This document shows positions 1 through 6,845 of a DNA stretch of 17,659 nucleotides, in pieces. A program made the position numbers and the translations under genes. Source of the stretch: UBA2136 sp047635695. Its GTDB lineage: Bacteria > Pseudomonadota > Alphaproteobacteria > UBA2136. The notes under the pieces were generated by a model, which was given only the letters and a program-made list of their open reading frames with translations, searched no databases and was not told the origin of the DNA. The DNA lies in contig JBLILN010000026.1 in the NCBI GenBank assembly GCA_047635695.1, positions 1-17,659 on the forward strand, in the 5' to 3' direction. Numbering within the stretch: position 1 is the first letter of the stretch; every line of letters starts with the position of its first letter.

Positions 1-299
1 CGAACCTATCACTTACATCGGGTAGCAATAACATTGCTATTGGTGCCAGTGTAACGGTACCAGTTATAACAGCAGACGATCAGCTGAACATTGGTAACAT
101 TTTATATGGTGACTTGGCGAATGACAAATTGGCTATTGGTGCGAACGTGACAGGTGTTACAGTTGGTGTTCATGCTACGGTAGATGTTTCTGGTACAATT
201 AAAGTGGCGGGTACAGGTGCTGAAGTATGTGATGGTGTCAATGAGGGTGCTATTAGGTTTAACCCTGGAACGGGTCGCCTACAATATTGCCGACCATAG
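1..299 (+). CDS. C-terminal end of a repetitive surface or tail-fibre-like protein (5' truncated)
   Basis: The reading frame is open from the first full codon at position 3 to the TAG at 297-299, giving 98 residues, so the gene begins upstream of the window. The TTG at 114 is an internal codon, not a start. The fragment is rich in Gly, Ala, Val, Asn and Thr. It repeats short SNNIAIGA and NDKLAIGA units, which resemble the NSxAIG repeats of YadA-type adhesin heads and some phage tail fibres. A segment DDQLNIGNILYG lies between them. The end, from AEVCDGVNEGAIRFN to QYCRP, has two cysteines that could pair. I recognise this Cys-Asp...GAIRxN...Cys ending only as a recurrent tail on repetitive exported or fibre-like proteins, and its role is not established here. 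The upstream part is needed for a firm family call. It looks unrelated to the metabolic genes that follow. Confidence 0.6.
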   Translation, partial: NLSLTSGSNNIAIGASVTVPVITADDQLNIGNILYGDLANDKLAIGANVTGVTVGVHATVDVSGTIKVAGTGAEVCDGVNEGAIRFNPGTGRLQYCRP

Positions 300-333
300 T
301 TTGTTCAATAAATAGCGAGCTGAAATAAATGGT

Positions 334-375
334 AAAAAGGCTGGTGGTTATGCAAATAGCTTCTGGCCTTTTTCG
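334..375 (+). terminator. Hairpin terminator candidate after the fibre-like gene
   Basis: AAAAAGGC at 334-341 is perfectly complementary to GCCTTTTT at 366-373, with a 24-base loop. The A-tract and T-tract flanking a GC core fit an intrinsic terminator. It lies 35 bases past the stop of the fibre-like gene and just before ribF, so it probably separates two transcription units. The long loop lowers confidence. Confidence 0.45.
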
Positions 376-387
376 TGCTTTTAGCTT

Positions 388-1218
388 ATGTTAAGCACCA
401 TGAATTTTACTGTATTGCGTCGAGAATTTAATAAGGTGGATATTTCCAAAGGCACGGCGATTGTCATTGGTAATTTTGATGGTGTCCACAAGGGGCATCA
501 AAGCCTTATATCTCAGGGCGTTAAACGGGCTGAGGAACAGGGCTTAACAACTGTATTGTATACCTTTGAACCTCACCCTAAAAAATTATTCCTCGGTGAA
601 AAAGCACCCAAACCTATCACACCCTTTGCAGCCAAGGCGCGTATTCTTAAAAAATTAGGAATAGAACTGCTTGTTGCCAGGCCTTTTACAAAAGACTTTG
701 CAGCGACCCATTTTTCAGATTTTGTTGACCATTTAAAACACGACCTTCATGTAAAAGCCATTGTTGTGGGTGAAGACTTCGCCTTTGGTAAAGGGCGAGA
801 AGGCAGTGCCGTAAAGTTAAAAAAACTCGGTGATTTGCAAGGCTTTGAAACAGTTGTTGTGAAGGATGTTATATGTGATGAAACCGCACGTTTTTCATCG
901 ACACGCATTAGAACACTCCTTGCGGACGGTCAATTAAAACAGGCCAACTTATTGTTGGGGCGTGTGTTTTCTGCCTATAGTTTTTTGCATGAAGACAGCC
1001 ACTGCAACCTTGTTGCGCATTTTTCCCATTATACGCCTGTAAAAAATGGTGTTTACCTTGCAAAAATCCAGTATACTGATCCGTCTATGCAGGTAGACAG
1101 TTGTGTTGTGCCGTTAAAAGTTGAAGATAACACAGGCTATATACCGCCATTACCTAACTTGCCAAACCTTTTAGAAGGTAAAATTAAATTAAGCTTAATC
1201 GATAAAATAGAAGAGTAA
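388..1218 (+). CDS. ribF: RibF-type FMN adenylyltransferase with an eroded riboflavin kinase domain
   Basis: Bacterial RibF is normally bifunctional, phosphorylating riboflavin to FMN and adenylylating FMN to FAD in the cytoplasm. The N-terminal nucleotidyltransferase half looks intact: GNFDGVHKGH at residues 28-37, FEPHP at 60-64, GEDFAFGKGREG at 128-139 and SSTRIR at 170-175. The C-terminal kinase half is abnormal. After the LGR at 190-192 the GFPTAN-type motif that binds ATP and Mg is absent. The distance to the conserved GVY (221-223) is about ten residues too short. The protein ends at 276 residues, where about 305-315 is usual, without the region that carries the catalytic Glu. This looks like in-frame erosion, not a frameshift. 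I infer FAD synthetase activity only. The ATG at 400 (M5) is a plausible alternative start; neither start has a good ribosome binding site. ileS follows after 3 bases. Confidence 0.85.
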   Translation: MLSTMNFTVLRREFNKVDISKGTAIVIGNFDGVHKGHQSLISQGVKRAEEQGLTTVLYTFEPHPKKLFLGEKAPKPITPFAAKARILKKLGIELLVARPFTKDFAATHFSDFVDHLKHDLHVKAIVVGEDFAFGKGREGSAVKLKKLGDLQGFETVVVKDVICDETARFSSTRIRTLLADGQLKQANLLLGRVFSAYSFLHEDSHCNLVAHFSHYTPVKNGVYLAKIQYTDPSMQVDSCVVPLKVEDNTGYIPPLPNLPNLLEGKIKLSLIDKIEE

Positions 1219-1221
1219 AAA

Positions 1222-4128
1222 ATGTCAGACAATATCCGCCAAACTTTAAACCTGCCAGAAACTGAATTTCCTATGCGTGCAGGCCTACCAAAACGCGAAC
1301 CTGAATGGGCGCAGTCTTGGATTAAAAAAGACATTTATGGGCAGTTGCGCCAAAAGTCAAAAACAGAAGGACGTAAGACTTTTATTTTGCATTGTGGCCC
1401 TCCGTACGCCAACGGTAATTTACACATTGGCCATGCTCTAAACTTTTCGTTGAAGGACTTTGTTGTGCGCTCGAAGCAAATGGCTGGCTTCGACACGGTT
1501 TACACTCCAGGGTGGGACTGTCATGGTCTGCCGATTGAATGGAAAATTGAAGAAAGCTTTAAAGCTAAAGGCAAAACAAAAGAAGATTACAGTGTTAAAG
1601 AAATTCGTGACCTTTGCCGTGACTTTGCAAAAGGTTGGGTTGAAACACAAATAGAAGACGGTAAACGCTTTGGTGTGGTTGCTGACTTTTCAAACCCATA
1701 CCTTACAATAGACGCTAAAAATGAAGCGGGTATTGTGGGTGAGCTTGGTAAAATGGCCGCTAAAGGGCTTGTTTACAAGGGTGCTAAATCTATTATGTGG
1801 TCCACTGTTGAAGAGACATCACTGGCTGAAGCTGAAGTAGAATACGCCGACAAGGAATCACTCGCTATCTACGTGAAATTCCCAATTATTGATACAGATG
1901 AATCTATTGTTATCTGGACAACAACACCATGGACAATGCCAACCAACAAGGCTGTTGCTTACGGCGCTGACTTTGATTATGTACTACTTGAAGCGACGGA
2001 AGTTTTCGAAAAAGCCACCGCCAATGTGGGCGACAAAGTTTGGGTGGCCGATAGCCTAAAAGCGGACTTTGCTAAAATGGTTGGTTTTACAGCATTCAAA
2101 GAAGTGAAAAACGTTAAAGGGTCATACTTTAAAGGCCTTATTGCTAAACACCCCTTTTATAATCAAGCTTCTCCTATTTTAGAAGGACACCACGTCACGC
2201 AAGACGGCGGTACAGGTTTTGTACATATTGCCCCTTCACACGGTGCCGATGACTTTGAAATTGGTAAAAAAGAAGGTTTAGACCTTATTTGCCACGTGAA
2301 TGGTAAGGGCCAATATGACGATGAAATTGGTGACCTGCCTTTAACAGGTGTGAAGCTTACAGGACAAGTGATATGGGACGCGCAAAAACTTATTATTGAA
2401 GAAATGACCCAGAGCGGTGCATTAATGCGTTGGTACAAAATGAAGCATTCTTACCCCGTTTCATGGCGTTCAAAAGCGCCTCTTATTTTCCGCACAACAC
2501 CGCAGTGGTTTGTAGCGTTAGACAAGGTAGCTGAAAATGATACAGCAACAGTACGCCAAACAGCCCTCAAAGAAATTAAAACTATTGGTGAGGCGGGCGG
2601 TTGGATACCTGCCTACGGTGAAAACCGTATTACAGCCATGTTAAGTGGTCGCCCTGACTGGTGTATTTCACGTCAACGTGCTTGGGGTGTGCCTATCACC
2701 ATTATGCTACACAAACCATCGGGTACATATACATTTGAAGCAGAGGTGTTTGCACATATCCAAGCACTTGTGGCGAAAGACGGTATCGACGTTTGGGAAA
2801 CATTAAGCGTTGAAGAGCTTCTACCTGCGGGCTACCTTGAAGCCAAAGGCTGGGACGCATCTGAAATGCAAAAAGAAACGGACATTCTAGACGTTTGGTT
2901 TGACAGTGGCACAACTTACGCCCACGTTGTTGAACAAAAAATGGGCCAAACATTACCAGCCGATTTGTACCTTGAGGGGTCTGACCAACATCGTGGTTGG
3001 TTTAACTCTTCATTAACAGCTTGTGTGGCAACTAACGGTCACGCACCTTACAAACAAGTGCTGACGCACGGTTTTGTGGTGGACGGTAAAGGTAAAAAAA
3101 TGTCGAAATCTATCGGCAATGTTGTGGCACCCTCACAAATTCAAAAACAATATGGTATGGATATTTTGCGCCTTTGGGTAGCAGGGGCTGACTATAACGA
3201 AGACATTCGCTACAGTGAAGAAATTATGAAGGGTGTGGCTGATAGCTACCGCCGTTTCCGCAACTCATTCCGTTTCCTACTTGGTAACTTATATGACTTC
3301 AACGAAGCAGAAGACACCGTGGCTTATGAAGATATGCCCGAGCTTGAAAAATGGGTGCTTAGTAAGCTATATTCAACACTTGAAGAGGTTCAAACAAACT
3401 ACGGCAAATACCAATTCCGCCGTGTTTATGAATTACTCCATAACTTCTGCTCTAAAGAACTTTCAAGCCTGTATTTCGACATTCGTAAAGACAGTTTATA
3501 CTGCGACCCACGCAACGAAACAGCCGAAGGTGCTGAATATTACAAGCGCCGCCGTGCTTGCCAAACAGTGTTGATGCATGTTCTTAAAGGTATTACAACG
3601 CACCTTGCACCCGTTATACCATTCACAACCGACGAAGTGTGGAAAAGTGCCTTTGGTGAAACCGCCGAACTGCACCTTGAAGATTTTTCAAAGCTAGAAG
3701 ATAAGTGGTTTAATGCCGAGCTTGAAGCTAAGTTTGATGCGGTTTGGGATATTCGTAATGGAGTTAACCTCAAGATTGATGAAAAACGTAATGCTGGTGA
3801 TGTTAAGTCCAACCTTGAAGTTAAGATATTATATACGGATAACCAGCTGAAATCTCGTGGTTTCACCGAAGAGGAATTAGCTGATATGTTAGTTATTTCT
3901 GAATTTAAACTACAAAACAAAGATACAGATACTAAAGTGAAGCCTTTGACAAAAGAGACAGGGTCTAAAGTTGAGCCATTGACGCAAAACCCTGATTACG
4001 TCAAATGCACACGCTCATGGAAATACATTCCAAAGGCTGACGCTGTTGAAATTGCTGACGGTGAATATGTGACAAAACGTGACGATATTGCTATGAGAAC
4101 CAACAAACAAAAAGAGGCAGCGGCTTAA
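1222..4128 (+). CDS. ileS: Isoleucyl-tRNA synthetase
   Basis: This class I synthetase charges tRNA-Ile in the cytoplasm. It carries HIGH at residues 68-71, GWDCHGLP at 97-104 and KMSKS at 626-630. The CP1 editing domain shows WTTTPWTMPTN and the GTGFVHIAPSHGADD stretch. The GSDQHRGWFNSS and DVWFDSGT blocks match bacterial IleRS. At 968 residues it is slightly longer than the E. coli enzyme (938). The oddity is the C-terminus. Bacterial-type IleRS usually ends in a zinc knuckle with two Cys pairs (KCxRCW, then CxxC). Here it reads KCTRSW, with C929 kept, S932 in place of the second Cys, and no cysteine at all in the remaining residues. Just before it is an 11-residue near-repeat (TKVKPLTK at 904-911, SKVEPLTQ at 915-922). 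It starts 3 bases after ribF and probably shares its transcript. Confidence 0.97.
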   Translation: MSDNIRQTLNLPETEFPMRAGLPKREPEWAQSWIKKDIYGQLRQKSKTEGRKTFILHCGPPYANGNLHIGHALNFSLKDFVVRSKQMAGFDTVYTPGWDCHGLPIEWKIEESFKAKGKTKEDYSVKEIRDLCRDFAKGWVETQIEDGKRFGVVADFSNPYLTIDAKNEAGIVGELGKMAAKGLVYKGAKSIMWSTVEETSLAEAEVEYADKESLAIYVKFPIIDTDESIVIWTTTPWTMPTNKAVAYGADFDYVLLEATEVFEKATANVGDKVWVADSLKADFAKMVGFTAFKEVKNVKGSYFKGLIAKHPFYNQASPILEGHHVTQDGGTGFVHIAPSHGADDFEIGKKEGLDLICHVNGKGQYDDEIGDLPLTGVKLTGQVIWDAQKLIIEEMTQSGALMRWYKMKHSYPVSWRSKAPLIFRTTPQWFVALDKVAENDTATVRQTALKEIKTIGEAGGWIPAYGENRITAMLSGRPDWCISRQRAWGVPITIMLHKPSGTYTFEAEVFAHIQALVAKDGIDVWETLSVEELLPAGYLEAKGWDASEMQKETDILDVWFDSGTTYAHVVEQKMGQTLPADLYLEGSDQHRGWFNSSLTACVATNGHAPYKQVLTHGFVVDGKGKKMSKSIGNVVAPSQIQKQYGMDILRLWVAGADYNEDIRYSEEIMKGVADSYRRFRNSFRFLLGNLYDFNEAEDTVAYEDMPELEKWVLSKLYSTLEEVQTNYGKYQFRRVYELLHNFCSKELSSLYFDIRKDSLYCDPRNETAEGAEYYKRRRACQTVLMHVLKGITTHLAPVIPFTTDEVWKSAFGETAELHLEDFSKLEDKWFNAELEAKFDAVWDIRNGVNLKIDEKRNAGDVKSNLEVKILYTDNQLKSRGFTEEELADMLVISEFKLQNKDTDTKVKPLTKETGSKVEPLTQNPDYVKCTRSWKYIPKADAVEIADGEYVTKRDDIAMRTNKQKEAAA

Positions 4129-4270
4129 ATTATTTGTGTGAGGCACCCCTTATTTTTATAAATTTTAGGTGTGTCTCTATAAAGCAGAATTTTCCACAGC
4201 CACTAAACAGAAAAATTTACACCTACAGCGCCCCTTTGGTGTTAAAATTAACTTATAGGAGAAGAATAAT

Positions 4271-4777
4271 ATGAAAATAATGAAAACTTATATCTCAATG
4301 CGCTTGCTAGGTTTACTGGTTGCTATTGTGTGTATTGCGCTCGACCAAGCAACAAAACACATGGCACTGACTTACCTAACGGCCGAGCCAACGAGTATTA
4401 TTGACGGTTTTTTAAACCTCAGGCTTGCTTTTAACCGTGGTGTTTCCTTTAGTATGCTTGGCGGTATTAACGCTGAAGACTTGCCAGAAATACTCGGTAT
4501 TTTTGCCATTGTTGTTGGTGTAATTATTATTCACGTGATGGCAAAGCATAAAGAAAGGCTTTCATACGTTCTTGGTCTTGCTTTAATCGCAGGGGGCGCT
4601 TTTGGTAATGCCATTGACCGTTTCTTGCACCGCGCAGTGGTCGACTTTTTAGACTTCCATTACGCAGGCTGGCACTGGCCAACATTTAACGTGGCGGATA
4701 TTGCTATATTTATCGGTGTCGTGTTAATATTGTGGGATGGATTTAAAGAATCCACAGAAATTGAAGATAAGAAATAA
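4271..4777 (+). CDS. lspA: Lipoprotein signal peptidase (signal peptidase II)
   Basis: LspA is an inner-membrane aspartyl protease that cleaves the signal peptide of diacylglyceryl-modified prolipoproteins. The protein is 168 residues, the usual size, with four hydrophobic segments near residues 10-27, 74-91, 97-113 and 139-156. The family blocks are present: FNRGVSFSML near 54-63, GGAFGNAIDR at 108-117, VVDFLDF at 123-129 and FNVADIAI at 139-146. D125 and D143 correspond to the catalytic dyad. The start is supported by a good AGGAG ribosome binding site at about 4257-4261. The 142-base gap after ileS may hold its own promoter, but I see no convincing one. The next gene, 16 bases on, is itself a lipoprotein and a likely LspA substrate. 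Confidence 0.96.
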   Translation: MKIMKTYISMRLLGLLVAIVCIALDQATKHMALTYLTAEPTSIIDGFLNLRLAFNRGVSFSMLGGINAEDLPEILGIFAIVVGVIIIHVMAKHKERLSYVLGLALIAGGAFGNAIDRFLHRAVVDFLDFHYAGWHWPTFNVADIAIFIGVVLILWDGFKESTEIEDKK

Positions 4778-4793
4778 ATTGGGGAAAATAAAA

Positions 4794-5237
4794 ATGTATA
4801 AATTAATGACTTTGGTAGTGGCTTCTGTTGTTTTAACAGGTTGCTTAAGCAGTAAAAAAGGCCCAGATGAAATGGCTGTACTTGACAGTGCGCCACTGAC
4901 ACTACCACCAAGCTTTGAGTTGCGCCCACCACGCCAAGGGCAAGCACCTGCTGTTATTCACAGTAATAAAAAAGCAAAAGATCTTATTTTAGGTGATAAA
5001 AAAGTAGAAAAAACAGTCAGTCATTCAAATGATGCTTGGCTATTAAATGAAGCTGGTGCTGATGCAAGCCATATCAATATCCGTGAGGTGATGGCGGCTG
5101 AATCACGTACAGAAGCTAAAGAAGTGAAGCAAAAAGGTTGGTTTGAAAGTATGTTTTCAGAAGAAGAAAATACAGACCCATCACTTGAAGATCTTATTGA
5201 AATAGCTAAAGACGAAGAAAAAAATAAAAACAACTAA
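4794..5237 (+). CDS. DUF3035-type lipoprotein
   Basis: This is a 147-residue exported lipoprotein of unknown function. The N-terminus MYKLMTLVVASVVLTGC is a classic lipoprotein signal with lipobox L-T-G-C and modified Cys at residue 17. The Leu at +2 fits outer-membrane sorting. The next part contains GPDEMAVLDSAPLTLPPSFELRPP, which matches the alphaproteobacterial DUF3035 signature (GPDEFxVxxxAPLxxPPxFxLRPP). The rest is charged and probably disordered, ending in an acidic and lysine-rich tail. I chose the ATG at 4794 because it gives a proper signal peptide and has GGGGA just upstream. The frame stays open further upstream (from 4737), but a start there would put a charged extension in front of the signal. 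DUF3035 genes commonly lie beside lspA and paired M16 peptidases, as here, suggesting an envelope role. The function itself is not known. Confidence 0.85.
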   Translation: MYKLMTLVVASVVLTGCLSSKKGPDEMAVLDSAPLTLPPSFELRPPRQGQAPAVIHSNKKAKDLILGDKKVEKTVSHSNDAWLLNEAGADASHINIREVMAAESRTEAKEVKQKGWFESMFSEEENTDPSLEDLIEIAKDEEKNKNN

Positions 5238-5248
5238 AAGGCTTAAAT

Positions 5249-6598
5249 ATGCACCGACAGCATTTTATTGTAGCTGCTATTCTTGCCCTCATTGCACCTA
5301 GTGCGTGGGGGCTTGATTTTAGCAAATTTTCACTCGAAAACGGTATGGATGTTTACGTTATACCCGACAACCGCACGCCCGTGGTTGTGAACTTTGTTTG
5401 GTATAAAACAGGGGCAGGGGACGAAAAAGAAGGCCAAACCGGTATAGCACACATGCTTGAACATTTGATGTTTAAGGGAACGAAAAATATGCCACCGCAA
5501 GAATTTTCCAAAATTGTTGCACGTCATGGTGGGCAAGATAACGCCTTCACGTCATATGACTACACGGGTTACTTTCAAAAAGTAGCGAAAGAAAATGTCG
5601 CTAAAATGATGGAAATTGAAGCCGATCGTATGCGTGGCCTCACCTTTACGGATAGTGAGTTTTTACCCGAACGTTCTGTTGTGATGGAAGAAAGACGCTG
5701 GCGCATTGACTCAAAACCTCAAAACCGTTTTTATGAAGATCTTTCTAACAAGCATATGCCAAACCATCCTTATGGACGCCCTATTATTGGCTGGAAGAAG
5801 GACATTGAAGCTTATACAAGCGAGATGGCACATGACTGGTATAAACGCTGGTATCAGCCAAACAATGCCTTCCTTATTTTAGTGGGTGATATCAATGAAG
5901 CCGAAGCGAAAAAATTTGTGGCAGAAACTTACGCCAAAGTACCCTCTACAAAACAAATAGAACATGACGCTTGGCCGATTGAGCCTTTATGGACAAAAGC
6001 GAAGCGCTTTGAAAAAATTGACAGTGAAATTGAGATACCACAATGGACAAGAAGTTACCGTGTGCCAAGCGCCTTTGCTGGTATTGCAGGGTCTACTAAA
6101 GGTACGGAAGACTATTTGAAGCTTTCACTTTTGTCGCAAGTATTGGGCGGCGGTTCTTCAAGTATTCTTTATGAGTCATTGGTGAAAGATCAAAAGTTGG
6201 CGGATGCTGTGTCGGTGCATTATACAGGTGTCGCGCGTTCTGAGTCGAGTTTTGATGTGATGATATCACCTAAACCAGGCGTTAAACTTGCTGTTATTGA
6301 GGCTGCGTATGAAAAAGTGTTGGCTCAATTTTTAAAGGATGGTGTTGACGAAGGGGCGCTTTCTCGTGCTAAAACAAAGCGTGTCTCTATTGATATTTAT
6401 GGCAGGGACGACCCTTTTAGCTCGGCTTATGTATTTGGCCGATGGCTTATTGCTGGTGGTACAGCACAAAATTACGACACATGGTTAGAGGATATAAAAA
6501 GCATTAATGTGTCAGATTTATTGACAGTAGCGAAGACGTATATGAATAAGCCACAGTCTACAACGGGTTTACTTGTTTCAGAAGCTTCTGAATTATAA
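5249..6598 (+). CDS. Exported M16 zinc peptidase, catalytic subunit
   Basis: This is an M16 (pitrilysin/processing-peptidase) family protein of 449 residues. It has a signal peptide ending near residue 21 (IAPSAWG), so it should act in the periplasm. The inverted zinc motif is intact: HMLEH at residues 68-72 (H68, E71, H72). The downstream ERSVVMEER block supplies the distal Glu ligand. The C-terminal half lacks the R/Y substrate-binding pair, reading SILYESLVKDQKLADAVS where the R...GLAY block would be. That is the pattern of the metal-bearing subunit of heterodimeric M16B enzymes, whose partner is the gene at 6846. An AAGG ribosome binding site overlaps the end of the preceding lipoprotein gene, 11 bases away, so it is probably cotranscribed with it. 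Natural substrates are unknown. Confidence 0.92.
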   Translation: MHRQHFIVAAILALIAPSAWGLDFSKFSLENGMDVYVIPDNRTPVVVNFVWYKTGAGDEKEGQTGIAHMLEHLMFKGTKNMPPQEFSKIVARHGGQDNAFTSYDYTGYFQKVAKENVAKMMEIEADRMRGLTFTDSEFLPERSVVMEERRWRIDSKPQNRFYEDLSNKHMPNHPYGRPIIGWKKDIEAYTSEMAHDWYKRWYQPNNAFLILVGDINEAEAKKFVAETYAKVPSTKQIEHDAWPIEPLWTKAKRFEKIDSEIEIPQWTRSYRVPSAFAGIAGSTKGTEDYLKLSLLSQVLGGGSSSILYESLVKDQKLADAVSVHYTGVARSESSFDVMISPKPGVKLAVIEAAYEKVLAQFLKDGVDEGALSRAKTKRVSIDIYGRDDPFSSAYVFGRWLIAGGTAQNYDTWLEDIKSINVSDLLTVAKTYMNKPQSTTGLLVSEASEL

Positions 6599-6703
6599 TC
6601 ACTTTTTGTGAAATAATAACTGGACTAACAAGTCTTGCTGCTGTATTGTTGTCTGTATTACTTTAGTAGTAGATAGTAATTAGAACTTTAAAACTGAGGT
6701 GTT

Positions 6704-6730
6704 ATGTTTAAACGTAACCTAAAACCTTAA
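6704..6730 (+). CDS. Possible eight-codon leader peptide
   Basis: An ATG at 6704 preceded by GAGGTG (6696-6701) opens an eight-codon frame, MFKRNLKP, ending in TAA. It lies 12 bases before the perfect hairpin, the geometry of an attenuator or leader peptide. The composition shows no obvious regulatory codon run, and so short a frame can arise by chance. Confidence 0.2.
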   Translation: MFKRNLKP

Positions 6731-6742
6731 AGCCCTATCCAT

Positions 6743-6778
6743 TTTAAACGCCTGTGTATTTATACACAGGCGTTTAAA
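6743..6778. terminator. Perfect 16-bp inverted repeat, probable bidirectional-type terminator
   Basis: The arms 6743-6758 and 6763-6778 are perfectly complementary over 16 bases with a four-base TTTA loop. The core is GC-rich (CGCCTGTG) and flanked by T- and A-tracts, so it looks like a terminator in either direction. It would end the ribF-to-M16 transcript before the promoter at 6811. No long T-run follows outside the stem, so an RNA-stability or processing role is also possible. Confidence 0.65.
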
Positions 6779-6810
6779 TTTATAGCCATAACGGCGCATT
6801 TGTCGTAAAA

Positions 6811-6816
6811 TATAAT
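6811..6816 (+). promoter_or_regulatory. Candidate sigma-70 -10 box for the second M16 gene and xseA
   Basis: A perfect TATAAT lies 30 bases before the ATG at 6846 and just after the strong hairpin. I do not see a convincing -35 at the right spacing. The box suggests that the second M16 gene and xseA start a new transcript. Confidence 0.4.
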
Positions 6817-6845
6817 GCATTCAAATAATAAGAGAAAATGACAAC

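Larger units (their letters stand above)
6599..6845. other. Intergenic gap splitting the M16 pair
   Basis: This gap of 247 bases separates two genes that are usually adjacent. It contains an eight-codon reading frame with a Shine-Dalgarno sequence (6696-6730), a perfect 16-bp hairpin (6743-6778) and a consensus -10 box (6811-6816). I see no tRNA-like fold and no longer coding sequence in it. Confidence 0.6.

Noticed and set aside
114..299. A 61-residue standalone gene starting at TTG 114
   Set aside because: The same frame is open back to the first base of the window and the upstream residues continue the same repeat style, so TTG 114 is an internal Leu codon.
955..1218. A frameshift explaining the odd RibF C-terminus
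   Set aside because: LGR and GVY landmarks are in the same frame on both sides of the missing motif, and no other frame there supplies a GFPTAN-like sequence by eye.
3540..3920. A 126-residue minus-strand frame inside ileS
   Set aside because: It lies wholly within a well-supported coding region, has no ribosome binding site I can see and no recognisable motif, so it is a shadow frame.
4138..4180. Hairpin AGGCACCCC / GGTGTGTCT as an ileS terminator
   Set aside because: The stem has a mismatch, a wobble pair and a long AT loop, with no T-run after it, so it is too weak to list.
4737..4793. Upstream start for the DUF3035 lipoprotein
   Set aside because: It would overlap lspA and place 19 charged residues before the signal peptide; the ATG at 4794 gives a proper lipobox and ribosome binding site.
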